The notes below the pieces were generated by a model, which was given only the letters and a program-made list of their open reading frames with translations, did no database searches and had not been told where the DNA came from. From JAEUTH01 sp044230205 (GTDB taxonomy: Bacteria; Bacteroidota; Bacteroidia; AKYH767-A; OLB10): DNA of 41,040 bases. The translations under genes were made by a program, and so were the position numbers. Location: NCBI GenBank assembly GCA_044230205.1, contig JBGARN010000021.1:1-41040 (forward strand), written 5' to 3'. Below are positions 7,214-14,500 of the stretch, in pieces. Numbering within the stretch: the first letter of the stretch is position 1; each line of letters opens with the position of its first letter.

Positions 7214-9101
7214 AATGAAAAATAATTATTGCATTACCAAGGTGAATTTAATTGACAGGTTACGATATAACAATACCACTGCTGTTACTTATCATGTATG
7301 TGTTCAAAAATTATTCTGTGCGCTATTGATTTTATTTTTTTTAAATGCCAAAGCCGCAGTAGCGCAGAATAAAACACCTCTCCTTGAAAGAAATATAAGC
7401 ATTACACTTATCAATGAAAAAACAGATGCAGCTCTGAATAAAATAGCTCAACAGGGAGGCTTCAGTTTTTCCTATAATCCGGCTATACTTGATATAAATA
7501 AGCAGGTTAGTATTAGCGTAACAAACAAAACAGTGCGTGAGGTTATCAGCCAGATGTTTAACAATAAAATTGAGGCCAAATCAAAAGGTGTTTATGTAAT
7601 ACTTCAAAAAGCAAAAGAGGAGAGTCCGAAACCGGTTTCAAAAAATGAAACGTTTACTGTAAGTGGTTATGTAACTGATGCAGAAGGTGCAAAAATTGAA
7701 TGGGCCAGTGTTTATGATAAAAAATCTCTCACATCTGCAGTTACTAACGAGTATGGTTTTTATAAATTAGAACTTAATCGCAATCAGCAGGCTGTGGTTT
7801 TGAATATAAGCAAGCAGCATTATATTGACACTGCCTACAAAATTACATCCAATAACAGCCAGTTTCTGAATATCACGCTCCGAAAAATAATTACTGATAC
7901 TGCTGTAAGAATAAATACAGACAGCATATACAATGCAGCCGAGCAAAGCGCTGGAAGTATTTTTACATCTGCACAGCAACAGGCTAATACCAACAATATA
8001 AAAGATACCCTGTACCGTGAATGGCAATTTGGTGTTTTGCCTTTTGTCGGAACTAATGGTCAGCTTAGCGGAAATGTAATTAATGATTATTCGCTAAACC
8101 TTTTTGGAGGATATTCTTTAGGTAATCGTAAACTTGAAATTTCAGGACTATTCAATGTAACTCGCGGAGATGTTACAGGAGCTCAGTTTGCAGGGTTCTT
8201 TAATGTTTCAGGTGGCAATTTGCGAGGTACACAATTTTCGGGCTTTACCAATACCATAAGAGGAAATGTAACCGGCTTGCAAATGGCAGGCTTTGTAAAC
8301 CTGTCGTGGGGAAACCTTGAAGGAGCGCAATTTGCCGGCTTTGTAAATACCGTGCGTGGCAAATCCAACGGAGCGCAGTTTGCTGGTTTTGTTAATACGT
8401 GTATTGATACTGTTATTGGATTCCAGGGAGCAGGATTTGTAAATTTTTCAAACAAATTAACGCATGGTGCTCAGCTGGCAGGCTTTGCTAACATAACCGT
8501 TAACCGTGTTGAGGGTGCTCAAATTGGTTTCTTCAATTATACCAAAGAGCTTGAAGGATCGCAAGTAGGTTTTTTTAATTATTCAAAAGAATGCAAAGGA
8601 GTTCCCATTGGATTTTTATCATATGTAAATAACGGATATCACAAGTTAGAGGTTAGTGCAGATGAAATTTTTTACACCAACGTAGCATTCCGAAGTGGAG
8701 TAAATGCTTTTCATAACAATATTTTTGCAGGGATAAGACCTGATAATTTTGAAAGCCCGCTATGGACTTTTGGTTATGGAATTGGTTCAACGATTAAGCT
8801 GTCAAAGAAAGTAGCCTTGGATATTGATCTTTCATCTCAACAAGTAGTAAAAGAAGACAATATAGAGGCTATAAATCTTATCAATAAAGGGTATGTTGGT
8901 TTTGATTTTCAGCTGGCACCTAAATTCTCATTGACTGTTGGTGCCACAGTTAACGGGCAGCTGACCGAAACTGATTATAACAAGTATCCCGACATTTTTA
9001 ATTATTACAATCCTCATATATTTTATGAGCATACATATACCAGTAGCCAGCTAAATCTTAAAATGTGGATGGGTGGAAAAGTGGCATTACGTTTTCTATA
9101 G
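7206..9101 (+). CDS. Exported STN / carboxypeptidase-regulatory-like protein with GAQFAGFxN repeats
   Basis: A 631-residue protein from ATG at 7206, which overlaps the FecR stop; a GTG at 7194 is also in frame. A long N-terminal stretch ends in a signal peptide (LFCALLILFFLNAKAAVAQ, to about residue 54). An STN domain follows (about 62-130: ALNKIAQQGGFSFSYNPAIL). Next is a CarboxypepD_reg-like beta-sandwich (about 148-224: FTVSGYVTDAEGAKIEWASV). Then come ten repeats of GAQFAGFxN type (325-479). The end is strand-rich and closes in KVALRFL, as outer-membrane barrels often do. There is no TonB plug and no SusC-type barrel. In TonB receptors STN contacts the FecR anti-sigma factor in the periplasm. 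By inference this protein is the outer-membrane sensor of the locus. Function unproven. Confidence 0.85.
   Translation: MNKMKNNYCITKVNLIDRLRYNNTTAVTYHVCVQKLFCALLILFFLNAKAAVAQNKTPLLERNISITLINEKTDAALNKIAQQGGFSFSYNPAILDINKQVSISVTNKTVREVISQMFNNKIEAKSKGVYVILQKAKEESPKPVSKNETFTVSGYVTDAEGAKIEWASVYDKKSLTSAVTNEYGFYKLELNRNQQAVVLNISKQHYIDTAYKITSNNSQFLNITLRKIITDTAVRINTDSIYNAAEQSAGSIFTSAQQQANTNNIKDTLYREWQFGVLPFVGTNGQLSGNVINDYSLNLFGGYSLGNRKLEISGLFNVTRGDVTGAQFAGFFNVSGGNLRGTQFSGFTNTIRGNVTGLQMAGFVNLSWGNLEGAQFAGFVNTVRGKSNGAQFAGFVNTCIDTVIGFQGAGFVNFSNKLTHGAQLAGFANITVNRVEGAQIGFFNYTKELEGSQVGFFNYSKECKGVPIGFLSYVNNGYHKLEVSADEIFYTNVAFRSGVNAFHNNIFAGIRPDNFESPLWTFGYGIGSTIKLSKKVALDIDLSSQQVVKEDNIEAINLINKGYVGFDFQLAPKFSLTVGATVNGQLTETDYNKYPDIFNYYNPHIFYEHTYTSSQLNLKMWMGGKVALRFL
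8178..8642 (+). repeat. In-gene tandem repeat: seven 48-base, two 42-base and one degenerate unit
   Basis: Coding repeats in the STN protein. Units 1-7 are 16 residues each (for example GAQFAGFFNVSGGNLR, GTQFSGFTNTIRGNVT, GLQMAGFVNLSWGNLE). Units 8-9 are 14 residues (GAQIGFFNYTKELE, GSQVGFFNYSKECK). Unit 10 is degenerate (GVPIGFLSYVNNGYH). The invariant core is G-x-Q-x-(A)-G-F-x-N. At the DNA level the copies have diverged, so this is an old protein repeat, not a fresh DNA expansion. Confidence 0.9.
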
Positions 9102-9128
9102 GTTTCGGATTTTCGTCAGAAAGAAAGG

Positions 9129-9335
9129 TTACGAATCAGAGTTGGTTTTTTTGAAAAGTTTTAAGCCTGTAAATAAGGTTAGCAGGATAAAAATTAAAGC
9201 TGAAATACTAAGTCCTGCCAGGTAACCAAAGCCATATTCAGTAAGACGTGGCAAATCATTAAGCAATATGTTGCCTATTCGGATAAGAAAAATAAGGCTG
9301 ATGATTGCAAAAATCCAAAACAACACTTTAAGCAT
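9129..9335 (-). CDS. Small two-helix membrane protein, uncharacterised
   Basis: A 68-residue protein from ATG at 9335 with two predicted transmembrane segments (VLFWIFAIISLIFLIRIG and LAGLSISALIFILLTLF) and a short charged tail (KLFKKTNSDS). An upstream in-frame TTG at 9368 would add 11 residues, but it lies inside the loop of the terminator hairpin at 9357-9376, so ATG at 9335 is preferred. It converges with the STN protein gene, whose stop is 27 bases away. I recognise no family. Confidence 0.6.
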   Translation of the reverse strand: MLKVLFWIFAIISLIFLIRIGNILLNDLPRLTEYGFGYLAGLSISALIFILLTLFTGLKLFKKTNSDS

Positions 9336-9351
9336 CACAGTACATAAATAG

Positions 9352-9381
9352 AAAAAGGGAAGGCGCAAGCCTTCCCTTTTT
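9352..9381 (-). terminator. Bidirectional rho-independent terminator
   Basis: A perfect 8-bp stem, GGGAAGGC (9357-9364) and GCCTTCCC (9369-9376), with loop GCAA. It is flanked by five A on the left (9352-9356) and five T on the right (9377-9381), so it can end transcription in both directions. It lies just past the stop of the Bor-like gene (9393) and is that gene's natural terminator. Confidence 0.85.
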
Positions 9382-9392
9382 ATTAAATAAAT

Positions 9393-9689
9393 TTATTTAC
9401 GCACAGTGGTTGTTGTTGGAGTATATATGCCAAAGGTTAGTCCTGCAACCAAACCATTTACAAATGAGTGTTTGGTAGTAACAGTATAGTCGGTGGCTCC
9501 ACCAGCCATTTGTTTAGCATCTGAAACTCCTACAGGAGCCAGTCCCCATAAAACATAATGATTCCATTTTTTCACTTCGTTACCTCCCTGGCCGCCATTA
9601 CCTACTACAGTGGTATAGGTATAGCAAGAAGTAATAAGCATTGAACAACAAAGCAATGTTGCTAATGTTAAAACAGGTTTTCTTTTCAT
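9393..9689 (-). CDS. Bor-like lipoprotein
   Basis: A 98-residue predicted lipoprotein: basic start MKRK, hydrophobic segment, and lipobox ITSC with the lipidated cysteine at residue 22. The C-terminal half resembles the lambda Bor family (PF06291): VSDAKQMAGGATDY and the ending HSFVNGLVAGLTFGIYTP closely parallel Bor's VDAAKICGGAENV and TFVNGLLGFITLGIYTP. In lambda lysogens Bor is a small outer-membrane lipoprotein linked to serum resistance; in free-living Bacteroidota the role is unknown. No phage genes are nearby, so this is a chromosomal relative rather than prophage cargo. It is transcribed alone and ends at the strong hairpin at 9352-9381. Confidence 0.75.
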   Translation of the reverse strand: MKRKPVLTLATLLCCSMLITSCYTYTTVVGNGGQGGNEVKKWNHYVLWGLAPVGVSDAKQMAGGATDYTVTTKHSFVNGLVAGLTFGIYTPTTTTVRK

Positions 9690-9889
9690 AGCTGATAAAT
9701 TTAAATTAGTGATTTTAATTTTAATTGGTCCGCAATAATAGTATTTATATAAGTTCCAAATACGTTCTAATGACTACTCAAAGCAAATCAATTCAAAATA
9801 TTTATAATGAATAATAAATTAATTTGAGCTTAACATCCTGAGGTGAACTCACTTAATTTTTATGCTCACGAAAAAATTATCAGTTAGGC

Positions 9890-10384
9890 TTAACTGTTTA
9901 ATACAGCTTTTAAATCGCTGTCTTTGTTTCTTAAGTCAAGGCCATCTTCAAATACCGATTTAAGATTTACGAGATAAAAGCTCCAGCCGGTATCGCATCC
10001 TAATCGAATATTTAATTTCGAATCGTCATCTGACGGAATATTTTTTTGAGTTAGCTCAACAATGGTATAGCTTTTAAACTTTGTTAACTTAACATCAACC
10101 AGACAGTTGCCGGCAAAAGTAAATTGTAAAAAATCATTGCCATTAGCCTCAGTTATGTTTCCATTCTCCGTTAATTCATAAGTAAACCAGTTCCAGGCAT
10201 AGCTCATACCCGTATGAATATTTTTATTCCCATCAGCAATCTGGTTATCGGAATCTGTAAAAACAGCTTTACTCAAAAACCATTTTTCAATTTCTTCAGG
10301 TATAGTCCAGGCGTTGTAGATTTGTTCAATCGATGCATTGATGGCTATTTTTCTAGTAAAAGCTGTCCAGTCAAAATTTTTCAT
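9890..10384 (-). CDS. SRPBCC (AHSA1-type START-like) domain protein
   Basis: A 164-residue cytoplasmic protein of the SRPBCC/AHSA1 family. The N-terminal pattern is typical: FTRKIAINASIEQIYNAWTI followed by PEEIEKWFLSKAVF. The middle ITEANGNDFLQFTFAGN and the closing helix GWSFYLVNLKSVFEDGLDLR, which packs against the curved sheet, also fit. Family members bind hydrophobic ligands or act as Aha1-like co-chaperone modules; the ligand here cannot be read from sequence. The gene stands alone, 89 bases downstream of the cytochrome/propeller gene on the same strand and about 200 bases from the next gene. Confidence 0.85.
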   Translation of the reverse strand: MKNFDWTAFTRKIAINASIEQIYNAWTIPEEIEKWFLSKAVFTDSDNQIADGNKNIHTGMSYAWNWFTYELTENGNITEANGNDFLQFTFAGNCLVDVKLTKFKSYTIVELTQKNIPSDDDSKLNIRLGCDTGWSFYLVNLKSVFEDGLDLRNKDSDLKAVLNS

Positions 10385-10473
10385 GTTAATAGTTGTTTGG
10401 TTTATTGGTTATTCAATTCTTATATAAGATGCATAGCTGTCAAACATAATTTGAAAGCCAGGTAATATTTGAA

Positions 10474-11904
10474 CTACTTTTTATAAAAAATAGAATATGG
10501 ATCTGATGATAGCTCATTTTTATAATCAGGATCCACGGTTAAGGTTTTCATGTCAATAAGAGAAAGAAATCCATTACGCCCGCAATCGCTTACATGATGT
10601 GGTGCTGGTCCGCTTGGGTCAACATTACGACTGGCTACATACACTACTTCTTCGTCATCGTTTACTGCTATGCCATGTGGCTGAAAAAATGCTTCACTTA
10701 ATTCTTTAATTTTTTGATTGGTTTGATAATTAATTACAGCAACTGAGCCCCGATAGAATGAGTTCACATTTTGTGTTTCCATGCAGGTTACAAACAGGTA
10801 AGGATATTTATGGCTTAGACTCATTTCTTTTGGTGCAGCACCTGTTGGTATAGATGTGATTAATGCATTGGTTGTGGCATCCATTACCAAAACTTCGCTG
10901 CTGTAATCGCACGTTAAAAAATATTTACTGCTATCAGGTGAAAAAACTATTTCATGCGTTTTAACACCAATTGGAATGGCATCGGTTGAAGTAAGATCGT
11001 TGGTATCGCTTTTATGAATGGCAGTACCATATTGGTTGGTAACATATAAATAACCAGTTTTTGGATTAATTCCCATTCCATGTGCATTATCATAAATGCC
11101 CGGCAGGTATTGTAATTGAACCATATTTACAAGATCAATAACTGCAATACCAGAATGGTCAAGATCACTCAGGTAAGCTTTTTTTCCATCAGGCGAAAAA
11201 CAAAACGAACTCCATCCTCCACTGCTTAATGTAACTTCACCTACCAGTGAATCGTTATAAGCACTGAATTTTTGAAAAACATAACCTGTGTAAAATACAG
11301 CATACCAGTAATTGCCATCAGGCGAAAGTTTTAATGTGTGAGGTTGTTCACTTGCATTATCCTGTACGCCAACTTTGATATAACGTGCAATAACTTTTCT
11401 AACAGGATCACAAACGGCAATTAAATCGCATGCCTGGTTAGAAATATAATACTTACGCTGGTTAGCAGTTGGAGCAAAATAAATCTTGCCATTTTTATCT
11501 GGCGCACCATTGGCTATCCAGTTTTTGAGAGTATTATATTCAGTAACACTTAAAGGAGTATTATTTAAAGGCATGGTTGGTATCTGAACTTTACCAAGAG
11601 TTGTGTCTGTATTTACAAAACGAAGTAAGATGCTGTTTTCAACATTGTAAGGTACTATAACTGCTCCACTATTATTTCCATTAAGCATGTTATCCCATGT
11701 ACTTAAGTCAAGTCCGCTGGCTGCATCTTTACTTTGCGTGTTATGGCAACCGGAAGTGGCGCATTTTTTCACAAGTATAGCACCTATCTCATCAGGATAG
11801 CCGCTATTGGCAACCGGATCGGGCTCATCACCTTTGTCATAACGGCATGATGCAGTTATGCTGATCACTATAACAGATAATATAAAGTAGAATGCAGCTT
11901 TCAT
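10474..11904 (-). CDS. Lipoprotein with CX4CH cytochrome-like domain and YncE-like beta-propeller
   Basis: A 476-residue lipoprotein with lipobox ITASC (cysteine 20). Residues about 36-135 look like the small cytochrome c domain common in Planctomycetes and Bacteroidota. The heme motif is CATSGCH (C48, C53, H54), a CX4CH spacing instead of CX2CH, and a likely axial methionine lies in PTMPL (M111), followed by LKNWIANGAPDKNG. Residues about 140-476 form a YncE/YVTN-type beta-propeller with repeated blades such as LKLSPDGNYWYAVFYTGYVF and FCFSPDGKKAYLSDL. It starts 6 bases after the stop of the FG-GAP T9SS cargo gene, so the two form an operon. It probably sits on the outer membrane as a heme protein; the redox partner is unknown. 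Confidence 0.82.
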   Translation of the reverse strand: MKAAFYFILSVIVISITASCRYDKGDEPDPVANSGYPDEIGAILVKKCATSGCHNTQSKDAASGLDLSTWDNMLNGNNSGAVIVPYNVENSILLRFVNTDTTLGKVQIPTMPLNNTPLSVTEYNTLKNWIANGAPDKNGKIYFAPTANQRKYYISNQACDLIAVCDPVRKVIARYIKVGVQDNASEQPHTLKLSPDGNYWYAVFYTGYVFQKFSAYNDSLVGEVTLSSGGWSSFCFSPDGKKAYLSDLDHSGIAVIDLVNMVQLQYLPGIYDNAHGMGINPKTGYLYVTNQYGTAIHKSDTNDLTSTDAIPIGVKTHEIVFSPDSSKYFLTCDYSSEVLVMDATTNALITSIPTGAAPKEMSLSHKYPYLFVTCMETQNVNSFYRGSVAVINYQTNQKIKELSEAFFQPHGIAVNDDEEVVYVASRNVDPSGPAPHHVSDCGRNGFLSLIDMKTLTVDPDYKNELSSDPYSIFYKK

Positions 11905-11910
11905 GTATTA

Positions 11911-14172
11911 TTACTTTGAAATGATAAACTTGTTAAACATAAAGCTTCCGTTTATGGTATCAGTTACTTTACAAAAATAAATTCCATTCGGATAGTTTTC
12001 TGCAGATACTATACTATAGTAATCATTCATTTTTTTTGAATCAATTTTTTTACCTGTATTGTCGTAAATTTCCAAAAACAGGTTTTTGCCGGCAGCATCA
12101 TTATTTATTTTTACAGTTATGCTTTCGCTTGCCGGTACCGGGTATATGCTCATAGAAAGAGCATCAGTACTTATGGATTCAATCCCGGTGTTGATGACTT
12201 GTTTGTAAATAACGAACCCCCCGGCCTGGTTGCCGATAGCCAGATCCATCAAACCATCACCTGTTATATCAGATCCGCTAACCGTAGCGTATATAGGCTC
12301 CGATATTTCTTTGTAATTAGAATCAACCAGTGTAAATGCTCCTGTTAAATTGCCGTCAATGTTATCATAATAAAAAAGTTTACCGTGCTCATTTGCAACC
12401 AGTGCTTTGGTATTGGTTAAACTATCGCGGAAAAAGAAAGGCGCAGCCCTGCCGGTTATGCCAAAGCCTTGGGTTACATTAACATTGCCGAAATCAGTAC
12501 CGATTTGTGTAAAAAAAGGATTGGTTGAAGTGCCTGTATTTTGAAAATAACGCAGGCGCCCAAGTTCATTACCAATTATCAGATCGAGCAACCCGTCTTT
12601 GTTTACATCAAAAAGCTGTGGTGCGGCATATTTGCCAACATCAATGCCCTGCAGGTTAGGTATAGCAGGGAGGTTAAAATTAAGTGGCATTCCGGCACCG
12701 CCTGAATTCTGGAAGTAATACAAATGACCACCTTCTTCGCCTAAAATCATATCAGCATCATTGTCGCCATCCAAATCGCCAAACGCAGGGTGTTTTGAAA
12801 TAATGCTTATACTGTCTAAGCCCATCCAGTCGGTAGTTTGTAAGCTGAATTGAGGTTGTGTAACTGTTCCGGTGTTTTTATAAAATGCAATTCCCGATAA
12901 ATAGGTAGGGCTTCCTGATATCAAACCGTTAAAATAACCCCTGTTGCCTATTAAAAGATCAGTTAATCCATCGGCATCGGCATCATAGAAGCATACTTTG
13001 GCACCCTCACCTAAATCAGCCATATGATCAATAAATAAATTATCGGTTTGAAAACTGAAAACCGGAACGGTAGGTGTGCCGGCATTCTGATAAAACCAGA
13101 CACTGTGATAATTCTCTACATCACCACTTGCACAGGATGAAACCAGCAAATCTTTTAAGCTGTCGTTATTAACATCAACAAGCGATGGGTTAAGAAACTG
13201 GTAGAAATTTGCCGGCACGTCATACAACGGAAATGTAGAATCCTGTGCAGTCATATTAGCGGCTGACGGAGTACCTCCATTACTTACCATTAATAAATTA
13301 GTCTGGGATGGATCGCCACTCAGGTAATCGTAAGTTCCGTTTCCATCAAAATCATGTAACAGAAGGCATGAGGCGCCATCGTTTGCCGGAGCATCAACTA
13401 TAATAGTGTCATTACCATTGTTGTTAAAAGTGGCAGGGCGGCAGGCAACACCTATTAAAGCTGCATTAGTGAAGGTTATGATAAAATTACCCCAACAGTT
13501 TTGCTGCCACTCAAATACCAGCGTATCGCAACGTCCGAAATTTTCCATTGCAAGGTTTTTGTACTTTGTTACAGTTCCACCACCAACAGAAATGCTAAAT
13601 GCATCCATATCACCATCACCATCTTCATCAACTAAGGCCGGCTTATCAACTGCACTAACATACAGGTTAATGGGCCCCGAGGGAGTAGCGGCATAAATAA
13701 GCGGATAATCAATTGCAAACTGCAAATTACCGGGAGTGCTTATGTTTTTATAGGCAGTTATTCCGGCTGGTGCAGGTATCATTGCGCTACTGTAGGTAAG
13801 CAAATCTTCCTTTCCATCGCAATTATAGTCAGTAAGAAAAGCCCAGTCGGCCAGGTTTTTCGGAAACTTACTAATGTATTCCGGTGCATACGTGTAATCA
13901 ACCTGTCCCGGTGTGCCATTATTGATATAAGTAGTTATACGGGCCTTTTTATAAGCCTGGTCCTTTTCAAAGACAAACAGGTCCTTAATTCCATCTCCGT
14001 TCAAATCAATTTCACTGAACATGCCATCGTTAATGCCTCCACCATAAGGCAATGTCATTAATGTGCCGTTTTGGTAAAGGGGAATACTTAAATCACGAAC
14101 AAATACACTGCTTTGAGAAAAACTATAAAACGATAATAGTATTGCCAGACACAGTAAAATAAGGTGTTTCAT
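11911..14172 (-). CDS. FG-GAP/VCBS-repeat protein with T9SS sorting domain
   Basis: A 753-residue secreted protein from ATG at 14172, where a clean signal peptide begins (MKHLILLCLAILLSFYSFSQ). An ATG at 14220 would add 16 residues and spoil it. The body has about nine calcium-binding FG-GAP/VCBS motifs, among them DLNGDGIKDLF, DYNCDGKEDLL, DEDGDGDMDAF, DADADGLTDLL, DLDGDNDADMI and DITGDGLMDLA, as in integrin-like propellers. The last 80 residues are a type A T9SS C-terminal domain (MSIYPVPASESITVKI ... GIYFCKVTD ... KFIISK). It should cross the outer membrane by T9SS and stay on the surface or be released. It is the first gene of an operon with the cytochrome/propeller lipoprotein. Confidence 0.88.
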   Translation of the reverse strand: MKHLILLCLAILLSFYSFSQSSVFVRDLSIPLYQNGTLMTLPYGGGINDGMFSEIDLNGDGIKDLFVFEKDQAYKKARITTYINNGTPGQVDYTYAPEYISKFPKNLADWAFLTDYNCDGKEDLLTYSSAMIPAPAGITAYKNISTPGNLQFAIDYPLIYAATPSGPINLYVSAVDKPALVDEDGDGDMDAFSISVGGGTVTKYKNLAMENFGRCDTLVFEWQQNCWGNFIITFTNAALIGVACRPATFNNNGNDTIIVDAPANDGASCLLLHDFDGNGTYDYLSGDPSQTNLLMVSNGGTPSAANMTAQDSTFPLYDVPANFYQFLNPSLVDVNNDSLKDLLVSSCASGDVENYHSVWFYQNAGTPTVPVFSFQTDNLFIDHMADLGEGAKVCFYDADADGLTDLLIGNRGYFNGLISGSPTYLSGIAFYKNTGTVTQPQFSLQTTDWMGLDSISIISKHPAFGDLDGDNDADMILGEEGGHLYYFQNSGGAGMPLNFNLPAIPNLQGIDVGKYAAPQLFDVNKDGLLDLIIGNELGRLRYFQNTGTSTNPFFTQIGTDFGNVNVTQGFGITGRAAPFFFRDSLTNTKALVANEHGKLFYYDNIDGNLTGAFTLVDSNYKEISEPIYATVSGSDITGDGLMDLAIGNQAGGFVIYKQVINTGIESISTDALSMSIYPVPASESITVKINNDAAGKNLFLEIYDNTGKKIDSKKMNDYYSIVSAENYPNGIYFCKVTDTINGSFMFNKFIISK

Positions 14173-14436
14173 GTTGTGGGGATATGAAGTATGACGTTTA
14201 AATGTAAACAAAAGTCGCATCAGAAATAGGATTGGCGAATGTAACTAAGAAAAACAAAATATTCGTAGCAGGATTGTAAGATGTATTTTCATTCTTAAGT
14301 TGAGGAGGCTGGGATTTAACCTTAAACTGAAAATCGTCAATTAAATCACGACAGATTATTATTCCCTGGCTTTATTTGTCCAAAAACCTGTGGAACTGGC
14401 TAGGATTCAATACAAAAAATTGACACTGTTACCAAA

Positions 14437-14469
14437 ATTGTGCAAATGTGAATTCTAATTCTATATTTG
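14437..14469 (+). promoter_or_regulatory. Bacteroidota-type promoter of secDF
   Basis: The sequence has ATTG at 14437-14440, a 21-base spacer and TATATTTG at 14462-14469, matching the Bacteroidota sigma pattern TTG...TAnnTTTG. It lies 31 bases ahead of the secDF ATG, so the leader would be about 25 bases. Confidence 0.65.
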
Positions 14470-14500
14470 CGCGCCTAATTTTAAAATTCCCGATAAATCA

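Noticed and set aside
8178..8642. Possible CRISPR-like array because of regular 48-base spacing
   Set aside because: The period is in the protein; the DNA copies are divergent and there are no unique spacers between identical repeats.
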